Assembly: GCF_040802235.1 (NCBI RefSeq)
Contig: NC_133161.1
Coordinates: forward strand, 147,923,121 to 147,987,120
From: Manis javanica
Lineage: Eukaryota; Chordata; Mammalia; Pholidota; Manidae
DNA: 64,000 nucleotides
Direction: 5' to 3'
Shown here piece by piece: positions 11,101 through 22,060 of the stretch. Position numbers and translations under genes: made by a program. The notes beneath the pieces were generated by a model. It saw nothing but the letters and a program-made list of their open reading frames with translations, ran no database searches and was not told the DNA's origin. How positions within the stretch are numbered: the stretch's first letter is position 1; every line of letters begins with the position of its first letter.

Positions 11101-12224
11101 GGCTGTCCTTCTCACCTGCTGCTGGACTCCCCGATCCCACCCTGGCCCCGGGAATCTCCTAATGAGATGAATACCCCCACTCTCCCCGTTTTTACCCCCA
11201 CACAATGTTTAATCACCCAGCCTAACATCTCAGTCACACAGTGTTTGTGGTAATGGCTGTGGCGGTGAATTGAATTCTCCGATTACCTGCTCCTGAGAAA
11301 GCCCCTTCTGTCTTCACCTGTGCAGTCACGCATCTTTGTAAAGGAGAGAGCAATCTGTTTTCCTGCCTTAGCAAGTAGGCCTCGGAACCACACAGGCCGT
11401 CTGTCTCCCTGACGCCTCCGCCTCCGTGGCGCTGCAAACGCGGCGCATCCCTGAACAGCAAAGGGGAGAGGAAGGTGCTGCGCATACCCGGCCTGGCCGT
11501 GGATTCCAGTCCCAAACCTGCCCGTACCTGTTAGCCTACCAGGTCCCTCTGTCTTGCGAAAACTGAGAACCAAACAGGGCTGGGTGTGTGGTAGGGGGGA
11601 GGGGGGAGTGGGGAGGGGAGAATGCGTGCTGGATTCTTAAACCACCGAAAGGATTTCAGGTTTACCAGGCTGGTCTGGTTATGCGAGGATTTCCCTTAGC
11701 CTGGGGTCTTGGAGATGTCTGTCCCAACGGCCCCCGGGGCTCCCCGCTGGGAGGGGCTGCCTACTCGCAGCTGGCTGCTGGGGACGGGGTAGCAGGGAGG
11801 GCCGTGGGCTGCAGGAAGCCCCTTCGATGCTGCCCAGCAGCGAGGGACTCGCTCGGGGTGATTAACCGGCACAGGGAGTTGTGCGTCTGGCTCACACTCA
11901 TATTTTGTCGCACATCTTTCCTCAGGACGGTCCCCAGTTTACAGGGGAAGGATGTGGGGTTCAGATGCTAAATGATGTGTCCGAGGGGACCCAGTGAGAG
12001 TGGGCTGTCCTGGGTGTGCAGGCTCTCCGGGCTGCCTCCTTGTTACCTTGCAAATGCATCATTTGAAGTGTGTTCGCATCATTCCCAGCTCAGTAAGAAC
12101 AACTTTAAATGCAGTGAGTTTTGTCCTAACATCCAGGCCATGTCAAGAGATAGACGTGTGTGTGTGTGCACGTGCAGGGGAGCGGTCCCCGAGCATGGCT
12201 CCGGCTGGCAGGAGAGGGACACCC
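11101..12224. other. GC-rich stretch with a CpG cluster and a G-quadruplex motif
   Basis: About twelve CpGs lie in 11395-11545. 11594-11618 has four G-runs of four to six bases in close succession, a strong G-quadruplex pattern on the plus strand. A short TG run sits at 12155-12174. No exon is supported. Confidence 0.4.
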
Positions 12225-12400
12225 CAGCTTCATGAGTGCCAGGTTATTGCATTTGATCCCTGCACCCCAATAACTCAGATATAATCGTCCCCATCTTACA
12301 GATGACCAGACGGCAGCTCAGAGAGAGTAATGCCCTGTGATCATAGAGCGGGGAACCCTAAGGCCAGGCTGAGCTGCTCCTCTCTCAAGACTCCACTTTC
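12225..12400 (-). repeat. MIR SINE
   Basis: Reversed MIR blocks: 'gtgccaggttattgcatttg', 'ccccatcttacagatgacca', 'gcagctcagagagagtaatg'. Confidence 0.7.
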
Positions 12401-12944
12401 TGCACCCCTTTGCTGCCTCCCGAGGGTGTGTAAAAGGGAAGGTTCAGTACCTCAAAGTGATGTGGGGAGGAGGAGCCAGATACAAGCTGGTTTCAGTTGC
12501 CCAAGGCCTTGGTCACCATGGAAAAACTATGGTTCCCACAGACGTTCCCCAAACATGCTAGGGGTATGGGAGCTTAGTATGGGCATTTTTGGTATGACGC
12601 AAAGAAGAAAAATGGCAGCCAGCATGTCCAGCAACCATACCCAGGCTCAGCCTCAGAAACAGAGGCCTTCCGGAAGCTCAGAGGCCCTGTTCCACAGGCA
12701 TTTCTGGAGCCATGAGCAGGGCTGGCCCTCCCTGGGTTGATTGCTCTCCCAGAGGTGACACAGAGGAATCTGGGCATGGGCTCTGAATCCTGCTCCACTG
12801 CTAGGGTGCCCTGTGCAAGCCGAGGGGCAGCTGTGGCTCTGGGTCAGGGAGGGACAGCCTCCTGACACTCTCCATCCTAGAGCCTTTCAGTAGCAAACCG
12901 GGGCTCCTGCATCACAAGGTATTGACCGTCCCAGGATGACTCGG
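12401..12944. other. Unique stretch, nothing firm
   Basis: Mixed sequence. A MIR-like scrap ('gctctgaatcctgctccact') lies at 12780-12800. No gene is supported. Confidence 0.35.
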
Positions 12945-13105
12945 TTCAGTCCCATAATGCCTGTGGGGTGCCCTCCCATGTGTTATTCCACATCTCCAGC
13001 CACCAGAGATGCCCTACGATCAGGTCCATTTCACAGGCTGGGAACTGAGGCTGGGTGTGCTGGCTAATGAGTGGTAGGTGACTCATGCCTTAACCCAGGC
13101 TTTGA
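12945..13105 (-). repeat. MIR SINE
   Basis: Reversed MIR blocks: 'tccatttcacaggctgggaa', 'ctgaggctgggtgtgctggc', then 'ccttaacccaggctttgaga'. Confidence 0.65.
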
Positions 13106-13157
13106 GACCTTCAGTCCATCTTACAGAGAAGCACCTGCAGTTCCTTACTCTGATCCA

Positions 13158-13290
13158 CACAACACTTTATATCAGAATCACCTGGGAGCTTTTAAACTCC
13201 CATTGCTGGCCCCGCCTTGGAGGTGGTGTCCGAGCAGTTTGGGAGCGGGGGGCCCTGAATCTGCGGATTTCAGCATCTCCCCCTCTCTGC
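13158..13290. repeat. MER5-like DNA transposon (hAT-Charlie type)
   Basis: The block 'atcagaatcacctgggagct' followed by 'tttaaactcccattgctggc', 'gtggtgtccgag' and 'atttcagcatctcc' matches the internally deleted MER5A/B elements. It is non-autonomous and non-coding. Confidence 0.7.
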
Positions 13291-13444
13291 CGCACATGCA
13301 TGAGCGGCGACCCCACAAGCACCCTGTGCCTCCGGCTCTCTCCCCCTCTCTGGGATGGCCTCTGGCTGGCAGCCCACCCTCCGCCCGGACGCCTGGCCAA
13401 CCCCTGAGGTAAAGGTTAATGTCTAACTCTGGCTCTGTGCCTTG

Positions 13445-13885
13445 TTGCCATTTTTTTCCATTAGAACAGCTTCTGTGACAGTTTTATGTGTCAGCCTGGC
13501 TGGGCTACAGGACCCAGTTATTTAATCAAATGCGAATCCAGGTATTGCTGTGAAGGCAGGTTGTAGATGTGGTTAACACAATGATCAGTGGGTTTTCAAT
13601 AAGATTACCCTCATCATGTGGGTGGGCCTCATCCAATCAGTGGAAGGCATTAAAAGCAAAAATGAGGATTCCCCCCCAAAAGAAGAGATTCTGCCTCAAG
13701 CCTACAGCATTACTTGTGCCTGAGTTTCCAGCCTGCTGGAGCACCCTACAGATTTCAAACTTGCCAGCTCCCTCAATTGCATGAACCAATAACTTAAAAA
13801 ATCTCTTAATATGTGTATGTATGTATGTATGTATGTGGGAGCCTGGTTTTGTTTCTCTCAAAAGCCGGGGCTGAGACAACATCCT
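13445..13885 (+). repeat. ERVL-type solo LTR (MLT2-like)
   Basis: Blocks in order are 'gacagttttatgtgtcagcc', 'ctgtgaaggcaggttgtaga', 'gtgggtgggcctcatccaat', 'gagtttccagcctgctggag' and 'ttgcatgaaccaataactta'. I recognise this as an old ERVL-class LTR; the subfamily is uncertain. It contains a GTAT microsatellite at 13811-13836. No retroviral gene accompanies it. Confidence 0.65.
13811..13836. repeat. GTAT microsatellite
   Basis: About six GTAT units sit near the 3' end of the LTR, where the parental sequence has an AT/TA-rich tract. Confidence 0.9.
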
Positions 13886-13924
13886 TTCTTACCTCCTGAT
13901 TGTCCCCCCTCCTTTCCCCTCCCT

Positions 13925-14045
13925 TCTTTCTATGATCCAACATTGCCCGTCACATGTCAGACACCAGGCTGAGCAAACACCGTGCAGTCAGTGAGTAAGG
14001 TGTTTTCCCTGCCCTCAAGGAGCTCACAGCCCACCAGTTACACAT
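13925..14045 (-). repeat. LINE2 3' end fragment
   Basis: Reversed LINE2 blocks 'gtcagacaccaggctgagca' and 'tccctgccctcaaggagctc' are visible. Confidence 0.6.
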
Positions 14046-14049
14046 AAAA

Positions 14050-14205
14050 TCAATGAGGAACTTACAATTTATAAATCACTTTTGCGTATATTCTCTCCCT
14101 TAAATCTGGACACAACCCTTGGGGCTAAGAAGTATAGTCACTATTCTCCTGCTGGACATGAGAAGATGCAGAGACGTCTTGTGATTTTCCCTATTAGATG
14201 TTAAG
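14050..14205 (-). repeat. MIR SINE, decayed
   Basis: Reversed MIR order with 'tataaatcacttttgcgtat', 'cactattctcctgctggaca' and 'gagaagatgcagagacg'. Confidence 0.55.
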
Positions 14206-14514
14206 ACGGGAGCCGTTCTCCACCCCGCCCACCATGTCCCACCATGTCCCGCCCCCTCTCTGTCCTCTGCCCTGTGCCCTCAGCTGCTGGCTGCAATTCA
14301 TCACTACCTCTGCATTCCCATTAGGATTTGTTTATGTTTCTTTTTTGACACATTGTATCATGTCTTGCTGTCCAGCTATTTGTTTACATAACTGCTTCCT
14401 CTCTGTACTGCAGGCTCCTGGGGCAAACACAGTGCCCTACTCAGGCAGCATTGCTCAGCCTACACAGCTGTGGGCGGTTCGTCCTTGGTAGGCATTCAGG
14501 TGCTGGGTCAGCCC
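14206..14514. other. Unique stretch, nothing recognised
   Basis: C-rich start (CACCATGTCC repeated twice at about 14230-14250), then mixed sequence that may be a very decayed LINE2. No gene is supported. Confidence 0.35.
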
Positions 14515-14710
14515 ACAGGCTGCGGTGTGAAGCTGGTTTCCTCTGGGGGCGACCTTGGCGAGCAGCTTAACCTTGCTTATCTGTAAAATGGGGATCTTCA
14601 GGGCATCTACCCCTCAGGGGACCATGAGTGATCCTTGATTTCATTTACGTTGAGTGCCTAGAACGGTGCAGGCACTCAAGAATGCTGACTATGGATGATG
14701 ATAATGATTC
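14515..14710 (+). repeat. MIR SINE
   Basis: Blocks 'aacc...cttatctgtaaaatgg', 'ggatcttcagggcatctacc' and tail 'gagtgcctagaacggtgcag' are diagnostic of MIR. Confidence 0.8.
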
Positions 14711-14839
14711 TTCCCAGCATCTCAGCACAGGGTCAGTATTTGCCAAGGAAATGCCTGAGTGAATGAAAGGAGGATGCATACACCCTTGGCATCATCCCAC
14801 GTAATGTCAAGCCTGGGGTGCTGAAGGGGGCAGGGAGGC

Positions 14840-14960
14840 AAAACTGCACTGTCAGCTGCCTCGGGTTCTAATCCAACTCAGCATCTAACTGGATGTATGT
14901 TTCTGGGAGAGTCATTTCACCTCCCATCCCTCTGGCTTCTAACTTGCAGATGAAGTATCT
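14840..14960 (+). repeat. MIR SINE, 5' half
   Basis: 'cctcgggttctaatccaact' and 'gagagtcatttcacctccca' are the MIR 5' and central blocks. The tail is missing. Confidence 0.6.
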
Positions 14961-15129
14961 TTATTTTGCAGTCCATGGTCTAGAAGCTGGAACTGAGTCC
15001 CCACCCCTGCCCATCTTTGATGTTGAGTGGACACAGGGTCCCCTGCCTGCAGGGGAGGTCCTGAAACCTGCTGGACATGGTGCCGTGGCCTAGCTCTGGG
15101 GGGGCGGGTGCCCATGGGCCGACTCGCTG

Positions 15130-15700
15130 CCTTTGGTTTTTAGCAGTGAGGATTCTGATACCAGACTTAAAAGTCAGTGTTTGCTGACGGGTCTATTGTG
15201 ATCGGCTCAAAATAGCCTTCTGCCTCCGTGCAGGGTATCAGACCTTCTCCTAACACCCAGTAACTTCATACTCAAAACATCAGCCAGCTATTGTATAATT
15301 CCAGTGACAGCAGGTTCTTGCTACAAATCCTGAAAGCTGTCTCTTGGATACCCTTAACGTATTCATAACATTGGTATTTATGTATTTATCTCTGAAAACC
15401 ATAACCTGGGAAAAAGCATTTAGGGGAAAGAAGGCTGCAGTGATTAAAGAAGGCTCTGTTCATTTGAACAACATTAAATACAACTGGCATAATGACAACT
15501 CTGAGATCTGATAGAATATAGAGAAGGCTGCAAATAAAGGGCTTGTATTTTTCCCTGATGTAACATAATGGTCACATTTTTCTTTCACAATGGTTTTGCC
15601 AAGATAAAGAACAAATTATACTGATTTGATTGCTACTTAGAAATACTTAAAATTGAAAAAGACAGCAGGTGGGCCTGGTTAGAAAGGATGGTTATTTTAG
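15130..15700. other. Unique AT-rich block, candidate conserved non-coding element
   Basis: No interspersed repeat is recognisable across about 570 bases, although the neighbourhood is repeat-dense. It has many short homeodomain, forkhead and SOX-like words (TAAT, ATAAA, ACAAT) and almost no CpG. That profile is typical of conserved non-coding elements, but conservation cannot be judged here. Confidence 0.25.
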
Positions 15701-16769
15701 CATAACAGATGCATGCATAAAACATCGCCCAGCCAATTTTTTAATCACACGACCCCCAAACTTCCTCTCTACTACTTTCCCTTGGGATGTGAGCAAGTGG
15801 GGGAAATAAGTAGGCGCTGCTCGAGGGCACCCTCTGGGCTCAAGGAGCCGCCGGGTCCAGAGAAGCCTGGGGGAGGGTGCTCTGGGGTGAAAGAGGCTGA
15901 GCTCTGGCGGATCACAGACGGGGGTGGGGCCGGGCCCCGGAAGGCAGGAAACCGTGAGTCCGGGGCCAGGCGCACGGGGGTTCTAGGTCACAGGAAGCTA
16001 AGCTGTGCCCTTTTGAAATCGGTTTTCTGATTGCTGAGAAAGGAATGTGTCGGCTTCCCAGTCTTTCATTCGTCACTGTGGCTTTTTCTTGGATGTCTCC
16101 TCTCCTCAGTGTCTCCAGGATGGCAGAAGCCAGGGGCTCTGCCAAACCATTCTTTCTGACCTGCAGTTTCCCTGCTTCCTAGGGACATGAACTGGCAACT
16201 GTGAAATGAAGCTGTGCGTATATATGCCCCTCCGAAGGCTGCCCTGTGGACCCGCAGCCCTACTCCCGGCAGCTCTGGGGCTCTACCCCATCTCCTCTAC
16301 AGGAAGCGCACGAGCCATGGACTTGCTCAGCTGTTTGTTACAAATGAAAGAATGGCTGCATTCCAGGTGGGCGAGTCCTGGACCTGGACTAGAGAAAGTA
16401 GCCCAGGTCTTCAAACGGCTGGCGTGCGGGGGCTCTCAGAGCTCAGCTTTGTCTTGCGGGACACGAAGCCTCTGATCTTTGCCCCAGGCTGCTTGACTCT
16501 CAGCCAGGTGGACAAGCTCTTTCTGATCTGAAGGACAGAGCCAGCTGGAGCGTTTCCGGCAGGAACCAGGCACAAGCCCCAGGTTCAGGATGAAACTGGC
16601 TCCCCCCGAAGGGCCCCGTTCTCCCGGCCTATCGCTCTGTTCTTCTCGGTTTCCCAGTGCTGGAAATTCACCCACTTTCTTTCTTTCTCTGAGCATTTGG
16701 TCTCTGTCACCTCCCGCAAAGTGCTCACACAGGTCAATCCTCTTGAGGGTCTTCCTAAGACTTTTGCTT
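15701..16769. other. Unique stretch, nothing recognised
   Basis: GC-rich mixed sequence with several chance frames. No promoter, exon or repeat is recognised. Confidence 0.35.
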
Positions 16770-17740
16770 TTTAAATGAAGTTTTTTTTTCGTAGAAGTGT
16801 TTCAGACTTACAAAAACATTAGAAGACTGTACAGAGAGTTCGCACATTAGCCCCCCAATCCCTCCTCTTGTTAATGCCTTACGTTAGTTGGTACCTGTGT
16901 CGTAATTAATAAGCCAGTACTGTTACCTTACTATTAACTAAATTTGGTATTTTACCCACACTTCCTTATTTTTTCACCACTGTCCTGTTCCGCTTTGCAG
17001 GACATCGTCACACTCAGTCGCCATGTCTGCGGAGGCTCCTCTGGGCCGTAGAGTGTCTTAGACTGTCCTGGGTTTTGACGACTTGGCAGTCACGAGGAGG
17101 ACTGGCCAGGTATTTTGTAGAAAGTGCCTCAATTGGGATTTCATGGCTCGTCTGGGGAGGGAGACGGCAGACAGAGCACCCGTCTCACGCCCTCACCCCA
17201 AGGCCGCCTCACCACTCTTGCTGCTGGCCTCCATCCCCTGGCTGAGGTCGTGCCTGGCAGGTTTCTCCAGTATAAAATTACTGTTCTCTTTGGAAGGGCC
17301 ACTGTGTGCAGCCCACTGAAGGCAGAGTATTTATATCCATCACTTAGAATTCTTTTGCCCGGGAGATTTGTCTCTTCTTTCCCATTTGTTTGTTTAATCG
17401 ATAATTTATTTATATCAGTATGGACTCAAGGATATTTATTTTATATTTTGGGTCATAACAAAGTGCTACATTATTAATGCTGTTGCTCAGATGTTCCCAG
17501 CTTCGGACAAGGGGAGCCGTGTCAGGCTGGCTCCTGTGTCCCTTTGACCTGAGCACCCTTTTGTGTTTTGAGGACTTCCTTACTTTCTGGTTCTCTAAGA
17601 TGTTCCAGGCTCATTTTATAGATTTCCTGCCCCAACGCTAGAATGATTTCTCCAAGGAGACCCGATTCCCTTTATTTTATTGGAAAATGGTACTAAGTAG
17701 CAAGATCTGGGTGCTAGGTGTTCCTTAGGCCCTTTCAAAG
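16770..17740 (-). repeat. L1 LINE 3' region, antisense
   Basis: It begins with the reversed L1 3' UTR motif ('gtgtttcagacttacaaaaa') and continues through 'ctccagtataaaattactgt'. The later blocks are 'ggctcctgtgtccctttgac', 'agatgttccaggctcatttt' and 'caagatctgggtgctaggtg'. It is about 1 kb, non-coding, and of an old placental L1 class. Confidence 0.75.
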
Positions 17741-18639
17741 CTCAAGTCCTCAGGTTTCTCTTGTTTTACACAATCTCTCTTTAGACGTCCAAGGCAGCTC
17801 CCCCAATCTTTTCCAGTGGCCTGTCACCAATGGGGAGTTGCTTCACAGTAAAAGCTCCCAGATAACCAAACATACATAAAATAACCCTGAGCTACTGCTG
17901 ATGAAGTAATGAGGTACACCATGGGGACCCTGTTTCTGAGGAAGGGCAGTAGTCGCTACAGACTGCCCTGTCCCTCCAGCCCTGACCTGCAGCTGTCTTC
18001 AATGAAGACCATACCTCTACACGTCAAGAAGCCGACTATAGGCTCCAAGTGGATGAGAAGAAAATGTATGGATGCAAAACAGGTCATTCAGGAAAAGGAT
18101 CTTTTTATTAGGAAGGGCCCAAAACTGACCAGGTAGTCTGAGTGAGGGGCAGCCACGCTTTGACAAAAAATGGCCCAAAGGCAGACTCTAAGCTGGACCC
18201 ATGTACTGTCACTTGGGGGACCTAATGGCTGATCAGACTTCCTGCCTGCTCTCGCTGTGCCTTCACCCTTCACGCCTTCTCCGTTTACTCCGCCAGCACT
18301 AATGCTCAGATACGCGGTTGGAGTGCAAAAGCTACTAGTACCATCTTATCAGGGGAGAGGAATCCTTGAGGGTTTTCTGGGCCATCTCACATTCCATGCC
18401 TGAGTCTCTTTTGCAGTGTCCCCAGGGTTGCCCAGCCTCCATTTGAATTCCTCCTGCATCAGGGAGATCATTACCTGCTCAGGAAATCTTTTACAGGTTT
18501 GGATAACTGTAACCACTAGAAAAATTACAACTGCCCCCAAATACATTTCTAGGTAGCTTTCTCTTACTGGTATCTCTCCTTTCTCTTCCCTCGGAGCCAT
18601 TCAGTGTAAGTGAATTCCCTTTTCACTTAGCAGCCCTTC
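17741..18639. other. Unique stretch, nothing firm
   Basis: Mixed sequence. A plus-strand frame at 17909-18136 has no recognisable domain. The region 18470-18640 looks like a decayed interspersed repeat but cannot be named. Confidence 0.35.
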
Positions 18640-18960
18640 ATATAGGTGAAAGTGGTTTTCTCTTCCTTTTTAAAAACAATCTAATTCTATATCATGAACA
18701 TGTCCCCATGTCTTTCAATATTCTTTGCAAACATGATCTTTAAAGGCTTCAGAATATTCCATTGTAGTTATGCACTGTAATTTATTTAACTGTTCTCTTA
18801 TTGTTGATATTGAGATGTTTCCAATTTTTGGTTATTTTATATAATATTCAGTGATCATTGCATAAATCTTTTGTCTGTATTTCAATTATTTCCTCAGGGT
18901 AGATTATTAGAAGTGGTACTACCGAGTCAAAGTGTAACTACTCGATCGCATTTTGATAGA
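18640..18960 (-). repeat. L1 LINE 3' fragment, antisense
   Basis: The blocks 'cagaatattccattgtagtt', 'ttgatattgagatgtttcca' and 'gggtagattattagaagtgg' are the reversed L1 sequence commonly found downstream of the antisense L1 tail. Confidence 0.75.
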
Positions 18961-19234
18961 GTAGAGACTTGCTGTTATATGAAACGGTCTAAGTATCACT
19001 GTGCTGCGGATTTAGAATGCTGAGATGAAATTTTAGGGTGGCTTGCAGAGGATGATGATCTTTTACTGTAACTGAAATATGGTGCAGAGTAGACGACCCT
19101 GTCTTTGAAGATGTAGCTCTGGTGACCAGAAGTGTGTGTTGTTCTGTGTTGACATGGAAGTGAATGGTGATGTTTAGAGCAAAAATTTTAAGTCACATTT
19201 TTGGATAAGGGCAAATAAATCTACAGGTAAGACC

Positions 19235-19516
19235 ATGGGCAAGTTAAAGTCGGCATATGTGGGCGGACTAATACCAGGAGCAAGTCTGCATGAAAGCACC
19301 CACATTTTGGAGGCCAAAGTCAAACGGTCCACAGTGACACATGGAACAGTTGTGCAATGGCCCAGTGGAAATATTGAAAAGGTCAGAGATTTTGCACATT
19401 TATACATGGATAGAAGGATGGCTGAAGAGTTAAAATTAGATAAATGGACAGATACATTCTGGAATAAAACCTGCACAGGAGCAAAGCTTTTATATGACTT
19501 TTGGTATGCATTTTGA
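19235..19516 (+). CDS. Unidentified 93-codon ORF, possible retrogene or transposon remnant
   Basis: The frame starts at an ATG in a good Kozak context (GACCATGGG) and runs 93 codons to TGA. The predicted product is basic in its first half and has four Trp and four Tyr, with no signal peptide or membrane helix. Base use is mildly AT-rich and balanced by codon position, unlike the surrounding MIR and L1 debris, so it looks more coding-like than other frames of similar size here. I do not recognise the family. It lies between an L1 fragment and a mariner fossil, so it may be part of a processed pseudogene or old transposon. A minus-strand frame also spans it, which weakens the coding claim. Confidence 0.25.
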   Translation: MGKLKSAYVGGLIPGASLHESTHILEAKVKRSTVTHGTVVQWPSGNIEKVRDFAHLYMDRRMAEELKLDKWTDTFWNKTCTGAKLLYDFWYAF

Positions 19517-19649
19517 GCGATGAAGAGAAACAATGAACTTGGCATTTATTATGATCTTGTTTAAAGAAGACGGATGAAACAGTACATTTTGAAATACAAT
19601 GTTAACTTGGGACGGTGTGTGGTGTTGAAGAAAAGGGTGGACATTAGCC

Positions 19650-19865
19650 CCAGGGGGAGCTGGGATTAACTCCACTCTCCTCCGTAAGGAGCCAGCATGC
19701 CTCGGTAAGGTAATTAACCTCTCAAGCCTTGGTTTCCTCCTCTAGAAAATAAGGATTCCGGTTCTTACTGTGTAGGCCTGCTGGTGGGAGGGGGGTTACA
19801 TAAGATCAGCTGCAAATAGCAGCATTGTACCTGGCATACGGTGGGCACCTGGTTACTGCTCCCCG
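19650..19865 (+). repeat. MIR SINE
   Basis: Blocks 'taattaacctctcaagcctt', 'ggtttcctcctctagaaaat', 'aaggattccggttcttactg' and tail 'gtacctggcatacggtgggc' are in full MIR order. Confidence 0.85.
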
Positions 19866-19934
19866 CGGCCATCATGTCTGCTGTGAGCTGGAAGCGAAGA
19901 GCCCAGGCTTGCCACGGAGAATTTCCGTAGCTCT

Positions 19935-20100
19935 TAGACCACAGCAGTGACGAGCCAGGACCCAAGGTGAAGCCGGTGCTGATTCGCTTCTTTGACATTG
20001 CTGACATGATGCACGCAGAATTCATTCCAGAAGGTCAGGCCCTCAACCAGGCTCACGATGTGGAGGTCCGGAAGCATTTGGGAGGGTTTGTGCCACACAG
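19935..20100 (+). pseudogene. Mariner transposase fossil
   Basis: The plus-strand frame reads KPVLIRFFDIADMMHAEF, then IPEGQALNQAHDVEVRKHL. This matches the conserved mariner transposase segment around its second catalytic Asp (the FFD motif, followed by 'hxEFxPxGQxxN'). Only about 50 residues survive, without the DNA-binding part or the final catalytic Asp, so it is a dead fragment. It is followed by unrelated sequence and then a MIR. Confidence 0.75.
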
Positions 20101-20194
20101 AAGGAATAAAACGAGGCCTCTTGCTCAGGCACATCTCTCAGGTGGACGAAGGAGAAGAAGTAATGCTTCATTAGTGCCACTGATGTGGCCAATT

Positions 20195-20345
20195 TTGGCC
20201 CCAAACCCTTTTCACACGTCATTGTATTACATCCTAGAACAACGCTATGGGATGGTACTTGCGTCTTTATTTTATAGAAACAGAAAGTGACAGAACTATC
20301 ACTTTCTGAACTCAAAGCCTGGGCTTGCCACGCGACCATGCCAGC
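20195..20345 (-). repeat. MIR SINE
   Basis: Reversed MIR blocks: 'cattgtattacatcctagaa', 'ctttattttatagaaacaga', 'ctcaaagcctgggcttgcca'. Confidence 0.7.
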
Positions 20346-21894
20346 TCTAAGAGGGGATGTGTATGATCCTGGGCAGTCACTCTGTCTGGGTCTCAGGCTC
20401 GGTAGAAATGTTGTTAGAAGTGGTGATTACAAAAATATGTAGTTACTGCCCACAGAATGTGATCTTACCCATCTTGGTCATGCACTTTATCACTATTGAT
20501 TGTCTCCAAAAGGCTTCGGACATTTTGCAAATCTCATATCCACACTCGCAGAATGGAGATTAGGGTTCACAAGAGCCGTATGTGTGACCTTAGGTTCCCA
20601 GGTCATGTCAGCACTGGGGGAAGGGTACAGGTAGCCAAAAATACCTTTGACCTTTCCTGTTAGCCCTTGCGGCTTCTCAAACCCTTCCCCCCTGCCACCT
20701 CCTGCTCCCTGCTGTCCTGAGTGGCAGTGTCCCCCTGTGGGCCGTTCAAGGCTTCCCCGAGATGCGGAGGGGCCAGCCTTCCTCCTCCCGGGCCTGGCGG
20801 TGTCCACACTCGCCGTGCTACTGTGTCTTTACCAGGTGGCCCTACTTCGTCTTATGGGAGTCTGGCGCTTCTCCCCAAGAAGATGCCATTTCCGCTTCCT
20901 CTGTGGTATCGTGGACAGTCCTCCCATGGCCGAGTGTCACCCTTCCTCAGCTCCCTACCCCACCCTTTAGCCAGGATGAATAGCTCAAGGGCAACTCTGA
21001 AATACCCCTTGCTCTAAAACTTTCAGAATCTGTGCCCAGCTCCTTTAAGAAAGAGGGAGAGGCAGCAGGTGAGCGGCGTGGTCAAGGGCCGTCAGCTGCC
21101 CACCTCCTGCCACAGCATCTGGTCTGAGCTCTGCTCTGCCCGGGCACCTGCCTCTCACCCTCTGAGGAGTCCCTGTCATCAGACCGGCTTTCAGGTTCTG
21201 GCCGTTTCGCTGAGCGCCCCCTTGGTCTTCGCTCTGTTGACCTGCCCCTCTGTGACCCCAAACCCCTGTTGGTCCACCTCTCGTCCAGTCCTGACCTGGT
21301 CAGTGACTGCCCCGAGACCCGCCCCCTGAGGACTGGCCCCACTCTGGCCGCTGCTCCTCTCTGAGCCAGTGCTTACTGATTGGCCTTTCCTGCGGCCCCC
21401 TCTTTCTCACTTTATGGCGCCCCTTTCCTGAGCTCCCCAGTCCTTCTGGAACTGCGGTGGGAGATAAAGAAGTGTCCATACTAAGAACAACAGCCGACCG
21501 TCCCTCTTCTTCAATGGCCTGCTGGTGTCCGTGGACTCGACTCCGTCTCTCCACTGGGGCGGTCATGGAGGTCCTCGCCCAAGAGAGTGAGGTCCAGTCT
21601 GTCTGCCTTCTTGACAGCTCCCAAAGCTCACGTTTCTGATGAGATCTGGTGAAGACGTTTGGGAAGAAACCCCTCGTGGCTCAAGCCAGCATGTCTGGGC
21701 TCCTCTGCAAGCAGCAGGAAGCCCCTTTCTGGGCTGTTTGTTATTTATTAAAATCGGTTACTGTCCATTCCAGGAAAGGCCTCCCAAAAAATGCTGGGAT
21801 AGCCGCAGCCTGTCAGATCAAAGGGTGAGAACACAGAAAGCAGAGCCGAGCAGCTCAAGTTGGGGGGCGGGGAGCAGATCCTCTCCTTCCAACC
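20346..21894. other. Unique stretch, nothing recognised
   Basis: About 1.5 kb, GC-rich from 20650 onward. Several open frames of 60-120 codons overlap in different phases without domains and are chance frames. No repeat or promoter is recognised. Confidence 0.35.
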
Positions 21895-22060
21895 AAACGA
21901 CCGCGTGCAAGTCACCGAACCACCTGAGCCTTCGCTTCAGCGGCTGTGAAATGACGATGAAAAGAAGACCTTTCCAATGGCGTTTGTTTAAAGATCAAGT
22001 AAAATAATAAACATGTAAGTGTATTGTGAAATGTCGGGCACTTTCTAATGTTAACTATTA
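21895..22060 (+). repeat. MIR SINE
   Basis: Blocks 'gtgcaagtcaccgaaccacc', 'ggctgtgaaatgacgatgaa', 'gatcaagtaaaataataaac' and 'gtcgggcactttctaatgtt' follow MIR order. Confidence 0.7.

Noticed and set aside
17909-18136. 75-codon frame with a basic Lys/Arg-rich end as a pseudogene
   Set aside because: I could not match it to any family and it lacks upstream or downstream coding signal.
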